Assembly (NCBI RefSeq): GCF_014596935.1
Contig: NZ_JACVXC010000001.1
Coordinates: forward strand, 988,783 to 1,052,782
Origin: Aestuariibaculum suncheonense
GTDB taxonomy: Bacteria > Bacteroidota > Bacteroidia > Flavobacteriales > Flavobacteriaceae
Reading direction: 5' to 3'
DNA length: 64,000 nt
Positions 26,593 through 34,920 of the stretch are shown piece after piece. Every line of letters starts with the position of its first letter. Position 1 is the stretch's first letter. The position numbers and the translations under genes are program-made. Below the pieces are notes generated by a model. It saw nothing but the letters and a program-made list of their open reading frames with translations, was not told where the DNA came from and ran no database searches.

Positions 26593-28038
26593 ATGAAATC
26601 CTTTTTTTATTGTTTAATAGCCTTATCGTTTTTTTCCTGTAAAACGTCAACTTCAAATAAAGATCAAGTTGAAGCAAGCAAGCCAAATGTCGTTTTGTTT
26701 TATCTTGATGATAGTGGTTATGGCGATGTTGAACATAATGGAAATCCTACCATAAAAACACCAAACATCACTAAACTTAAAGAAAGTGGTGTAAGTTTTA
26801 CTCAGTTTTATGTGACGGCTGCGGCATGTTCGGCTTCACGTTATTCATTACTTACAGGGCGTTATCCAGGAAGATCTGGCTTAGGCTGGTGGGTGATTGC
26901 TCCGGGAACCAAGCAGCATATTCATACTAAAGAGTTGACTTTAGCAGAAGGACTAAAATCTGAAGGTTATAAAACCGGAATGTTCGGAAAATGGCATTTG
27001 GGAACGCCTAATGAAAAGAATAATTTTACGCCTGATGCTTTGCCTTTGGCGCATGGTTTTGATGAATGGATAGGCACCAATGTATCTCATGATTATAATA
27101 ATGCCATGTTACTGCAAAGTGATTCTACAGGAGAATACCCAACAAAAGGGTATAAGCTTATCGCTAAAGATTTACCATCAGATACTTTAGCCTCAGAATC
27201 GTTAACAGGGGTGTGCACCAAGGCAGCTGTGAATTTCATAAAGAAGAATAAATCGAATCCTTTTTTTGCTTACATTCCATACAATATGCCGCACTTAGGG
27301 TTGTTTGTAAGTGATAAGTTTAAAGGAAAATCTCGTAATGGTGAATTAGGCGATGTTATGGAAGAACTGGATGCGGCTATAGGCGAAATTTGTAATACCC
27401 TTGAAGAGGTTGGAGTCCGTGATAATACCATTGTTATTTTTTCTTCAGATAACGGACCATGGATAAAATGGAGTACTCGTTCTGATAGTGAAAAGTATGG
27501 CGACACCCGTTTAAAAGTGGGCTATGCTACACCGTTTCGAGATGGCAAAGGATCAACCTGGGAAGGTGGTCACCGTGTACCGGGAATCATCAGTTGGCCT
27601 GCCAAAATTAAAGGAGGTAGAAATGAGCAAACACCAATTAGTACATTAGATATTCTGCCAACGGTTTTATCTATTGCAGGAGCAGAATTACCAAACGACA
27701 GAACTATTGATGGTCGTGATATTAGTGCTTTGCTGTTCAATGAAACCGTTCCTTCAGAATTTAAAAATTTCGAATTTTTCTATTCATACGATGATAATTA
27801 TCCGTCTGCCATTAGAAAAGATACCTGGAAATTACACACTCGTATAGGGTCGCAAACCGGTAATGATTACGGATTTGTGGCTTCAAAAGAAACTCCTTTA
27901 TTATTTCAGGTTGAAGAAGATTTAGGTGAACGGATTGATGTGGCTAACGAGCAGCCGGAGTTGGTTTCAAAATTATTAACCGAGTTTGAGTCCTTTGAAA
28001 AGCAATTAAAAGCAGAAGGTAGTTTTTGGGATCAATAG
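26593..28038 (+). CDS. S1-family sulfatase lipoprotein
   Basis: I choose the ATG at 26593, which starts a lipoprotein signal (MKSFFYCLIALSFFSCKTS), over the GTG at 26557. The formylglycine motif is CSASR near residue 79 of this start (AAACSASRYSLLTGRYPG). Metal-binding segments are LFYLDDSGYGDV, GKWHLG, and FSSDNGPW. The protein belongs to the arylsulfatase-like S1 family and would remove sulphate esters from glycans or steroids in the periplasm. It needs a sulfatase-modifying enzyme encoded elsewhere. It is not inside a visible polysaccharide utilisation locus. Confidence 0.9.
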   Translation: MKSFFYCLIALSFFSCKTSTSNKDQVEASKPNVVLFYLDDSGYGDVEHNGNPTIKTPNITKLKESGVSFTQFYVTAAACSASRYSLLTGRYPGRSGLGWWVIAPGTKQHIHTKELTLAEGLKSEGYKTGMFGKWHLGTPNEKNNFTPDALPLAHGFDEWIGTNVSHDYNNAMLLQSDSTGEYPTKGYKLIAKDLPSDTLASESLTGVCTKAAVNFIKKNKSNPFFAYIPYNMPHLGLFVSDKFKGKSRNGELGDVMEELDAAIGEICNTLEEVGVRDNTIVIFSSDNGPWIKWSTRSDSEKYGDTRLKVGYATPFRDGKGSTWEGGHRVPGIISWPAKIKGGRNEQTPISTLDILPTVLSIAGAELPNDRTIDGRDISALLFNETVPSEFKNFEFFYSYDDNYPSAIRKDTWKLHTRIGSQTGNDYGFVASKETPLLFQVEEDLGERIDVANEQPELVSKLLTEFESFEKQLKAEGSFWDQ

Positions 28039-28118
28039 TAATTCAGATTTCATATTTTAATGCTTAAATCACTTTACTTTCTTGAATTTTGTGAATACTT
28101 ATTTAGGTATTACTTTTC

Positions 28119-28126
28119 TATCTTTG
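28119..28126 (+). promoter_or_regulatory. -7 box immediately upstream of the HipA-like gene
   Basis: TATCTTTG matches TAnnTTTG perfectly and ends only 4 bases before the ATG at 28131. If used, the transcript would start at or very near the initiation codon (leaderless). Confidence 0.4.
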
Positions 28127-28130
28127 CCTT

Positions 28131-28913
28131 ATGGGTAAAACAATTGACGTACGAACTGTTAATGTGGTTCAGTATATAAAACCGTTGCGAGAGGGTGGTT
28201 CTATGCCAGCCATAGTTAATGCCGACGACGATTTTCTTTATGTTTTAAAGTTTCGCGGTGCTGGACAAGGTAAAAAGGCTTTGATTTCGGAATTGATGGG
28301 TGGTGAATTAGCCAGAACTTTAGGATTGAAAGTGCCGGAACTGGTATTTATGAATTTAGATGATTCCTTCAGTAAAACCGAACCGGATGAAGAAATTCAG
28401 GATTTACTCAAGTTTAGTGTAGGCCTTAATTTGGGGCTGCATTTTCTGTCGGGAGCCATAACGTTTGATCCGTTAGTGAATACGGTCGATGCAGCAACGG
28501 CTTCTAAAATTGTACTTCTTGATAGTCTAGTTAGTAATATAGATCGTACGGTGAAGAATACCAATTTACTTAGTTGGAATAACGAATTATGGGTTATTGA
28601 TAATGGCGCTAGTTTCTATTTTCATCACAATTGGGCATTATATAAAAATCATTTAACCCGAACGTTTCCCTTAATTAAAGACCATGTTCTGTTACCATGG
28701 GCAACACAATTAGAAACTGCTGCTATTGAAATTAAAGAAGCATTTACTCAAGAAAGGTTGGAAGAAATCATAGCTCTTATTCCTGAAGATTGGTTGTTAG
28801 ATGAAGCTGAAGCGATGCATCCGGAAGCGATGCGACAGGCTTATATGGAATATTTCCAGGCTAAATTAGCGATGATTGATAAACTGGTTAAAGAGGCGGA
28901 AGATGCAAGATAA
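28131..28913 (+). CDS. HipA-like kinase (HipA_2 type)
   Basis: This 260-residue protein is shorter than classic HipA (about 440). It retains YVLKFRGAGQGKKALISELMGGELAR near the N terminus, which supplies nucleotide-contacting lysines. The catalytic-loop pattern SNIDRTVKNTNLL is near 144, and a DFG-like WVIDNGASFYF is near 162. The kinase core thus looks intact. It pairs with a DUF3037 gene whose start lies inside its 3' end (11-base overlap). No HipB-like antitoxin is next to it. Function is uncharacterised; a toxin-antitoxin or protein-modification role is inference. Confidence 0.8.
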   Translation: MGKTIDVRTVNVVQYIKPLREGGSMPAIVNADDDFLYVLKFRGAGQGKKALISELMGGELARTLGLKVPELVFMNLDDSFSKTEPDEEIQDLLKFSVGLNLGLHFLSGAITFDPLVNTVDAATASKIVLLDSLVSNIDRTVKNTNLLSWNNELWVIDNGASFYFHHNWALYKNHLTRTFPLIKDHVLLPWATQLETAAIEIKEAFTQERLEEIIALIPEDWLLDEAEAMHPEAMRQAYMEYFQAKLAMIDKLVKEAEDAR

Positions 28914-29286
28914 AATCAAGTTTGAATATGCTATCATTCGGTTAGTTCCTAAAGTGGAGCGTGGTGAGTTTTTTAATATTGGAGCGATTGTATATGCCAA
29001 GCAAAGTAAGTTTCTAGGAGTAAAGTATCATGTTGATATTGTTAAATTGGAAGCTTTTTGCAAGGAGGTAGATATTAATCTCATCAATAAATATCTTGAA
29101 GCATGGAAAATGGTTTGTGAAGGAAACACTGCTGGAGGTCGTATTGGAGCCTTAGATTTACCAGATCGATTTCATTGGTTAACTGCTTCTCGTAGTACTA
29201 TCATACAAAGTTCCGAAGTCCACTCCGGGCTGTGTTCAAACCCGGAACAGACGCTGGATGATATTTTTCAAAAGTTTGTGTTGTAA
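28903..29286 (+). CDS. DUF3037 protein, partner of the HipA-like kinase
   Basis: I choose the ATG at 28903 (MQDKIKFEYAIIRLVPKVER), overlapping the kinase gene by 11 bases. The 127-residue protein fits DUF3037: VERGEFFNIGAIVYAKQSKFLG near the start, then GRIGALDLPDRFHWLTASRSTIIQSSEVHSG-type residues (about 85-110) and a C-terminal PEQTLDDIFQKF. It has no signal peptide or membrane helix. DUF3037 is repeatedly seen beside HipA_2-type kinases, so it is probably a partner or substrate. Its biochemical role is unknown. Confidence 0.8.
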   Translation: MQDKIKFEYAIIRLVPKVERGEFFNIGAIVYAKQSKFLGVKYHVDIVKLEAFCKEVDINLINKYLEAWKMVCEGNTAGGRIGALDLPDRFHWLTASRSTIIQSSEVHSGLCSNPEQTLDDIFQKFVL

Positions 29287-29288
29287 AA

Positions 29289-29684
29289 CTATTGCTTAAA
29301 TAGTTTAAAACTCAAAACTTCGTCACAGTATTCTACGGTAATTTTAGTTCTAATAATGTTATCAGGAAGTTCGAATTTGCGTTTAAAAAGGGCAGAGGGA
29401 TAACAGTACGAATGTCTTGAAGGTGTGTTTTTTTCTGGAGTTTTATCGGGGCGTCTTCGTTCGGTGGTTACCACTAAATTGTCTCCTGCGATATAAAAAT
29501 TAAAATCATCTTTAATATATCCCGGAATTTTTAATTCGTAATGATAATGATGTTCGGTTTCTTTAATGTTGGCTTGAGTAAGATTGGAGGTTTTACTTAA
29601 GGTTTTTTTGTGCTGTAAAGCTTCTTGTCTGTTGTAAAACGAAGCGTATGAAGGTTTCTTGTCTACATTAGTGTCTGGTGTCAT
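29289..29684 (-). CDS. Hsp20/alpha-crystallin-type small heat shock protein
   Basis: This 131-residue protein has an alpha-crystallin core of about 80 residues (YHYELKIPGYIKDDFNFYI, then NLVVTTERRR, then FKRKFELPDNI). A polar N-terminal arm precedes it. The C-terminal IxI anchoring motif is not apparent; the chain ends FKLFKQ. It converges on the DUF3037 gene with 2 bases between. A palindrome upstream at 29775-29789 could be a regulatory site. Confidence 0.78.
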   Translation of the reverse strand: MTPDTNVDKKPSYASFYNRQEALQHKKTLSKTSNLTQANIKETEHHYHYELKIPGYIKDDFNFYIAGDNLVVTTERRRPDKTPEKNTPSRHSYCYPSALFKRKFELPDNIIRTKITVEYCDEVLSFKLFKQ

Positions 29685-29774
29685 GGTGTTGCTGTTTGTT
29701 TTAGTTTGTAGTTGGTGAAATAAAAGCAGCCATTGCGTAAGCTAAATAAGCTTGCATTAAGGATCAGGGTCAAA

Positions 29775-29789
29775 GTATGTGTCACATAC
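29775..29789. promoter_or_regulatory. perfect 15-bp palindrome upstream of hsp20, possible operator
   Basis: GTATGTGTCACATAC is symmetric around one central base. It lies about 90 bases upstream of the hsp20 start in the 222-base spacer to the sirtuin gene. The rest of that spacer shows nothing I recognise. The sequence is not the CIRCE heat-shock element. Confidence 0.35.
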
Positions 29790-29906
29790 CAAGGAGAGGA
29801 TTCTAAAGATAAGAATTAAAACGAGAAAACAAGTTAACATATGTTAAAATTTTGTGTTAATTCATTAAATATCAATAGAGTAAAATGGTGTTTTCGCAGG
29901 TGGATT

Positions 29907-30581
29907 TTACAGAAACTCTAAAAGTTTTTTCATTCCAATGGTAGCATTTTCAGGAATAACAGTTAGGTTGGGATTGTTGTTGATGTTAGGTTTCGGGTCA
30001 ATATAGTACGTGTGTGTGTTACTAGGAATATAATGTCTAAGACCGGCAGCTGGATAAACCTGCATCGATGTGCCTATAATCAATAAAATATCAGCAGTTT
30101 GACAAATGCTCATGGCCGTATTTATCATAGGGACTGCTTCTCCAAACCAAACAATATGCGGTCGTAGCTGATAGCCTTTCGCACAGGTGTCACCAATTTT
30201 TAAATCGGTACTCCAGTCTATAATATCATCCTCATCATAGGTGCTTCGAACTTTTAGTAATTCACCATGCAAATGAATTACCTTAGTGCTTCCGGCGCGC
30301 TCGTGTAAATCATCAACATTTTGGGTGATGATAGAAACATCATACTGTTTTTCTAATTCGGAGATAGCTTTATGTGCAGCATTGGGCTCGACTTCAAACA
30401 GTTGTTTTCTACGTTGGTTATAAAACTCTAGAACCAACTCTGGGTTAGCCTGAAAACCTTCAGGTGTAGCTACCTGCATCACATCATGACCTTCCCACAG
30501 TCCATTTTCATCTCTAAAGGTTTTTATGCCACTTTCGGCACTCATTCCGGCTCCGGTAAGAACAACAATGTGTTTTTTCAT
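29907..30581 (-). CDS. sirtuin-type NAD-dependent deacylase without zinc cysteine tetrad
   Basis: I choose the ATG at 30581 (MKKHIVVLTGAGMSAESG). The longer frame would overlap the divergent trmH gene. The 224-residue protein has GAGMSAESGIKTFRD, TQNVDDLHERAG, HLHGE with the catalytic His, and GTSMQVYPAAGL. The acyl-pocket segment FYNQRR carries the Tyr and Arg that typify SIRT5-like desuccinylases/demalonylases. Only one cysteine (DTCAKG) remains where sirtuins normally have four zinc ligands. Related flavobacterial sirtuins share this loss as I recall it. Confidence 0.9.
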   Translation of the reverse strand: MKKHIVVLTGAGMSAESGIKTFRDENGLWEGHDVMQVATPEGFQANPELVLEFYNQRRKQLFEVEPNAAHKAISELEKQYDVSIITQNVDDLHERAGSTKVIHLHGELLKVRSTYDEDDIIDWSTDLKIGDTCAKGYQLRPHIVWFGEAVPMINTAMSICQTADILLIIGTSMQVYPAAGLRHYIPSNTHTYYIDPKPNINNNPNLTVIPENATIGMKKLLEFL

Positions 30582-30631
30582 TTCTAAGTTAATTACTAAA
30601 TGAGGGTAAAGCTTTCGTGGTATAAATTTAT

Positions 30632-30639
30632 TAATTTTG
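30632..30639 (+). promoter_or_regulatory. -7 box immediately upstream of trmH
   Basis: TAATTTTG matches TAnnTTTG perfectly and ends 4 bases before the trmH ATG at 30644, giving a predicted leaderless transcript. Confidence 0.4.
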
Positions 30640-30643
30640 GAGC

Positions 30644-31297
30644 ATGATAGACGAAAAACTTTTAGAGTATTTAGAAACGTATTTAACCGATTCACGCCGA
30701 GAAAAATTCCATAAAGTTCTGGCACAACGTACCAAACATTTTACAGTAGCTACCGAAGATGTTTACCAGTTACATAATACCAGTGCGGTGATACGCAGTT
30801 GTGATGTATTTGGTATACAAGAAGTGAATATTGTTGAAGAACGGAACTCTAAACGCATCGACAGAGAAATTGCTATGGGGGCGCAAAAGTGGGTGGATTT
30901 AAATCGCTATCATACTGTAAAGGATTGCATTGCTGATTTAAAACAAAAGGGGTATCAAATTGTAGCGACCACACCGCATACCAATGATTGTGAGTTGCAT
31001 GAATTCGATGCCACTAAAAAGTCTTGTTTTTTCTTCGGAAGAGAAACAGAAGGTTTATCGGATGAGGTTTTAAATGCAGCCGATAGTTATTTAAAAATTC
31101 CGATGTCGGGTTTTACCGAGAGTTTGAATATATCAGTGAGTGCAGCGATTATTCTTCAGCATGTCACCACTAAATTAAAGCAAAGCAATATCGATTGGCA
31201 ATTAACCGAAGAAGAAAAGCTAGAGAAGCGTTTAGACTGGGTGAAAAAAACAATCAAAAGCTACGATGATATTGTAGCGCGGTATTACGAGAATTAG
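30644..31297 (+). CDS. trmH: tRNA (guanosine-2'-O-)-methyltransferase, TrmH/SpoU type
   Basis: This 217-residue SPOUT methyltransferase has TSAVIRSCDVFGIQEV near the N terminus, with N and R equivalents used for RNA contact. The knotted cofactor-binding end reads FGRETEGLSDEVLNAADSYL and IPMSGFTESLNISVSAAI. The C-terminal helices (EEEKLEKRLDWVKKTI) match TrmH, which methylates G18 in the tRNA D-loop, more closely than other SpoU families. The last 4 bases overlap the convergent CarboxypepD_reg-like gene. Confidence 0.88.
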   Translation: MIDEKLLEYLETYLTDSRREKFHKVLAQRTKHFTVATEDVYQLHNTSAVIRSCDVFGIQEVNIVEERNSKRIDREIAMGAQKWVDLNRYHTVKDCIADLKQKGYQIVATTPHTNDCELHEFDATKKSCFFFGRETEGLSDEVLNAADSYLKIPMSGFTESLNISVSAAIILQHVTTKLKQSNIDWQLTEEEKLEKRLDWVKKTIKSYDDIVARYYEN

Positions 31298-32040
31298 TCA
31301 GTATTTAAAATCGTGTCTGTCTCTGCAATTCGTGAATTGAACTCTTTGCTAAACTTAATTAACGAATCGAGAAGAATCATTTGATTGTGTTCTTTAAGTA
31401 AGTCTTCATTAAGTGTTTTGGTATCGCAATAATCGAAGAATAAAGGAATGTGTTTGGGATCTATGTTTAAATCGTTTTTCAGTAGATTTTCAGAAAAAAA
31501 ATTATTCGTATTAAAAAGAGAGTAGAAGCTTTTATATGTCATGGGTTTTACAGGATTTTCTTTAACTTTTTTAGATTTAAACAGGTCTTTAACAAGGTCT
31601 ATTAACAACGTTAAATCGCCTTGTGGGTTAGGAGGAGGCTGATACAAATACGGCCTGTTTTTTATGTCGTTTTGTATTTGTGTCGCAAGATTAGCTTGAT
31701 ATTTATTAGTACTAAATTTAGGTGTGTTACTTAGGTTTACGGTTCCTAATGTGTTCACTTGTGTTTTTAGTTCAATGATATTAGTTGTTTTGAAGTGTTT
31801 GTCTTGAACTATAAGATTTTGAGGTTTATAAAATGCTGAAGAAAATAATAGGGTATCGCTAACCGATGCTTCTATGGAAAAATCGCCCTCTTCATTGGTG
31901 TAAGTGTAATCGCGTGTAGTGAGATTGAAAACCCCGATATTTTTTGCGGTTGATTTTTCATTGTAAACTTTTCCCGTAATGGTTTGAGCTGAAATACTTG
32001 CTGAAAAAACAAAGAGTAGAAGCCAGGTATAATTATTCAT
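31294..32040 (-). CDS. exported CarboxypepD_reg-like domain protein
   Basis: I choose the ATG at 32040 over the GTG at 32046. The 248-residue protein has a signal peptide ending SISAQ and then a beta-sandwich regulatory domain (TITGKVYNEKSTAKNIGVFNL, then YTNEEGDFSIEASVSDTLLFS). This domain resembles the N-terminal extension of SusC-type receptors. The remaining part is helical and polar, with a proline-rich break (PPPNPQGD). No barrel is present. It is a distant paralogue of the next gene upstream. Function unknown; an envelope location is likely. Confidence 0.7.
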   Translation of the reverse strand: MNNYTWLLLFVFSASISAQTITGKVYNEKSTAKNIGVFNLTTRDYTYTNEEGDFSIEASVSDTLLFSSAFYKPQNLIVQDKHFKTTNIIELKTQVNTLGTVNLSNTPKFSTNKYQANLATQIQNDIKNRPYLYQPPPNPQGDLTLLIDLVKDLFKSKKVKENPVKPMTYKSFYSLFNTNNFFSENLLKNDLNIDPKHIPLFFDYCDTKTLNEDLLKEHNQMILLDSLIKFSKEFNSRIAETDTILNTD

Positions 32041-32156
32041 AAACACGATTTGTAAGTTAATTCGTGTTTTAAATTAGTGCATTATGCGTTTTCTGTAAGG
32101 ACTTTTGTGAAAGTTTAACGTTCTAATTAACAAATTTTTAAAAGTTGATAAATAAA

Positions 32157-32184
32157 AAAAGGAAGCCAAAACAGCTTCCTTTTC
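32157..32184. terminator. terminator between the two CarboxypepD_reg-like genes
   Basis: The stem AAAAGGAAGC (32157-32166) and GCTTCCTTTT (32174-32183) lies just after the stop of the upstream gene on the minus strand. A/T runs flank both sides. Confidence 0.75.
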
Positions 32185-32202
32185 AATTATATAATTTTTG
32201 TT

Positions 32203-32967
32203 TTAACGTTCTCGGTTTAACAGCTTATATTCTTCATAACATTCACTAATAGCATCCAGAATCTGCAAATCGTTTGCGGTTTGTATAAACTCTTTCGAGT
32301 AGTTACACTGACTAACGATTTCATCTAAATCTACACGATCTATATTTAGTAATGCCATGAGCATTTCTCTGTCGAAACGCGATGCCAGAAGGTTGCGTAT
32401 TTCGTCATCTTGTTTCATCTTTTTGAGCTTACGCATTTCGTTTGGCTTTTTTCCAAAAGCGCGATGTAAAAAGTCGGCAGGATTAAAAATAGAACCAACA
32501 ATTTTAGATAATGCTCCGGTTGAGTTCGCTTCGTAACCAGTACTTGGTAAGCCTGAAATCTGGTATCTATAGTTGTCGTTGATTACAGGAACCTGTTTAA
32601 CATCGACTTCTAAATACCCTGTTAATTTCAACTGATTAACAACAACTTCTTCAAGCGCTAAAGCCAATTCAGTTAACTCAATGGTTGCCGAACCAAATTT
32701 AAGCCAGTCGTTGGTGACACGAACTTTAATGGATTTAAAGCCTAAAAACGATAAGTGTAAGGTGTCGTTTGGTTTGGCGCTAATTTCAAATTCTCCTTGT
32801 TTATTTGTGGCCGTACCAATAACCTGATTCAGGTTAACGATGTTCACATTTTCTAAAGGTTTACCATCGGAAGAATTAACTACTACTCCTAAAGCTTTTT
32901 CGGCTTCCTGTGCAAAACTAATAGTTGAAAAAACTAAAAATAAGAAAAGTAGTAGGTAATTTTTCAT
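32203..32967 (-). CDS. exported CarboxypepD_reg-like domain protein
   Basis: This 254-residue protein has a signal peptide ending STISFAQE. The regulatory-like domain follows (ALGVVVNSSDGKPLENVNIVNL, then NKQGEFEISAKPNDTLHLSFLGFKS). The second half is helical and charged (KKPNEMRKLKKMKQDDEIRNLL). It shares the layout of the neighbouring gene, including an ISxxxxxDL-like helical C-terminal region, so the pair may be an old duplication. No enzymatic motif is visible. Confidence 0.7.
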   Translation of the reverse strand: MKNYLLLFLFLVFSTISFAQEAEKALGVVVNSSDGKPLENVNIVNLNQVIGTATNKQGEFEISAKPNDTLHLSFLGFKSIKVRVTNDWLKFGSATIELTELALALEEVVVNQLKLTGYLEVDVKQVPVINDNYRYQISGLPSTGYEANSTGALSKIVGSIFNPADFLHRAFGKKPNEMRKLKKMKQDDEIRNLLASRFDREMLMALLNIDRVDLDEIVSQCNYSKEFIQTANDLQILDAISECYEEYKLLNRER

Positions 32968-33067
32968 GTAAATTAAATAACGCTTATACGTTTATAAAAG
33001 TACTAAACTAATAAATATAATAAGGCGTCAATAATTTTTTTTGACTTAAAATTAACAAAACAGCATC

Positions 33068-34888
33068 TTAACGTCTTGAACGTCTTGGTCTTGAAATGTT
33101 TGAATTATTTGATCTTGAATCGCCTCCTTCAGAACGTCTTTTTGGTCTGCCAGATTTATCACCGTTTGAGGCTTTAAAATCTCCAGAACGTCTTGGACGC
33201 CCATCTTTATTTCCGCCACGTCTTTCTCCACCTTTAGAACCAGAACGTTTTTTGCCATCGCGTCTTCCGCCGCCACCGCGGTTTTCAGAAACTTCAACAT
33301 TTACAAAGCGTCCTTCGTGTTTAAAGTCAGTAAAGTGTGCAAGCACTTGTTCTCTAAGTTCGTTTTCGGTATTAAAGAAAGAAAAACTGTCTTTAGTTTC
33401 AACCTTAAAGACATCATCTCTACCAAGATTTAATTGGTCTTTTAAGAAGTCTTTTAACTTCATCCAATCGAAACCATCTTTAGAACCAACGTTAATAAAG
33501 TAACGAGTAGAATCGTTTTTACCGCCTTTAAATTCGCGCTCGCTTTCGTCTCTGTTGCTTCCTTCAGAAACATTAAGATCTTTCGATTTTTGATAATAGT
33601 TGAAGAAACGCGTAAACTCAACCGAGAATACTTTCTTAATTAATTCTTCTTTAGAGGTGTCTTCAAATAACTCGTTAATACTGGTTAAGTACTTATCAAT
33701 TTCGTGATTAATTTCAGTATTGTGAATTTTATTAGCAAGTGACATTAACTGAACTTCGCAAATTTCCATACCGTTTGGAATGTCTTTTTTGTCGAATTCT
33801 TTTTTAATGATACGCTCGATGCTTTTTATTTTACGAACCTCACTTTTTGAAACGATGACCATAGATACCCCTGTTTTACCAGCACGTCCCGTACGACCAG
33901 AACGGTGGGTATAGGTTTCTACTTCGTCAGGTAACTGGTAGTTGATTACGTGAGTCACATCATCAACATCAATACCACGAGCAGCGACATCAGTAGCAAC
34001 AAGCATTTGAATCTGGTTTTTACGGAAGGCATTCATAACCAAATCACGTTGATTCTGACTTAAATCGCCGTGTAAAGCACCAGCGTTGTATCCGTCTTCA
34101 ATAAGTTGTTCTGCTACTTTTTGAGTGTCTCTTTTAGTACGACAGAACACTACTGAGAAAATATCAGGGTTCGCATCGGCTAAACGTTTTAAAGCCTGGT
34201 AACGGTCTCTGGCGTTTACTAAATAGTATTCGTGAGAAACGTTGTTAGAACTTTCATTTTTGTTACCCACAGTAATTTCGTGCGGGTTGTGCATAAAGTC
34301 TTTTGCTATAGCAGCAACCTCTCTTGGCATGGTTGCCGAGAATAACCAGGTACTTTTATCAGCAGGTGTGTGCGATAAAATATCATTAATGTCTTCTTTG
34401 AAACCCATGTTTAACATTTCATCGGCTTCATCTAAAACTGAATATTCAATTTTAGTGATATCAACAAGGTTACGGCTAATCATATCTTTCATACGACCAG
34501 GCGTTGCCACAATAATTTGTGCACCACGCTTAATATCTCTAGCTTGATCGGTAATGCTGGCACCACCGTAAACGGCAACAACATTAAGTCCGTTGCAGTA
34601 TTTACCGTATGCTTTTAATTCGTTTGTAATTTGTAAACAAAGCTCACGTGTAGGCGATAAAATTAAACCTTGCGTTGTACGACTGTTTATATCTATTTTT
34701 TGAAGCATTGGAAAACCAAAGGCAGCCGTTTTACCAGTACCCGTTTGTGCTAAAGCCACAAGGTCACGCTCAGATTCCAAAAGAACTGGAATGGCTTTTT
34801 CTTGTACTTCACTTGGTTTTACAAAACCTAAATCTGTAATTGCTTGTAATAGGTCATTATTAAGGCCTAAATCATGGAATGTGCTCAT
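33068..34888 (-). CDS. DEAD-box RNA helicase (DeaD/CsdA-like)
   Basis: This 606-residue protein has all helicase motifs: AQTGTGKTAA (motif I), PTRELCLQ, TPGRM, DEAD in VLDEADEMLNMGF, SAT in WLFSATMP, and HRSGRTGRAGKTG (motif VI). A DbpA-like RNA-binding domain follows near 465-545 (TRYFINVGSKDGFDWMKL). The tail is basic and Gly/Arg/Ser-rich (ENRGGGGRRDGKKRSG onward). Family members unwind RNA in cold adaptation and ribosome assembly. A structured 5' leader precedes it, which suggests temperature- or autoregulation. There is no close operon partner. Confidence 0.93.
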   Translation of the reverse strand: MSTFHDLGLNNDLLQAITDLGFVKPSEVQEKAIPVLLESERDLVALAQTGTGKTAAFGFPMLQKIDINSRTTQGLILSPTRELCLQITNELKAYGKYCNGLNVVAVYGGASITDQARDIKRGAQIIVATPGRMKDMISRNLVDITKIEYSVLDEADEMLNMGFKEDINDILSHTPADKSTWLFSATMPREVAAIAKDFMHNPHEITVGNKNESSNNVSHEYYLVNARDRYQALKRLADANPDIFSVVFCRTKRDTQKVAEQLIEDGYNAGALHGDLSQNQRDLVMNAFRKNQIQMLVATDVAARGIDVDDVTHVINYQLPDEVETYTHRSGRTGRAGKTGVSMVIVSKSEVRKIKSIERIIKKEFDKKDIPNGMEICEVQLMSLANKIHNTEINHEIDKYLTSINELFEDTSKEELIKKVFSVEFTRFFNYYQKSKDLNVSEGSNRDESEREFKGGKNDSTRYFINVGSKDGFDWMKLKDFLKDQLNLGRDDVFKVETKDSFSFFNTENELREQVLAHFTDFKHEGRFVNVEVSENRGGGGRRDGKKRSGSKGGERRGGNKDGRPRRSGDFKASNGDKSGRPKRRSEGGDSRSNNSNISRPRRSRR

Positions 34889-34920
34889 GCTTTTATATAA
34901 GTATTCGATTATGTTATGTA

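Noticed and set aside
30582-30725. Longer N terminus for the sirtuin
   Set aside because: It would overlap the divergent trmH start, and the conserved sirtuin N terminus begins at the ATG at 30581.
33096-33503. Plus-strand Pro/Arg/Ser-rich frame opposite the helicase tail
   Set aside because: It is antisense of the Gly/Arg/Ser-rich C-terminal tail of the DEAD-box helicase.
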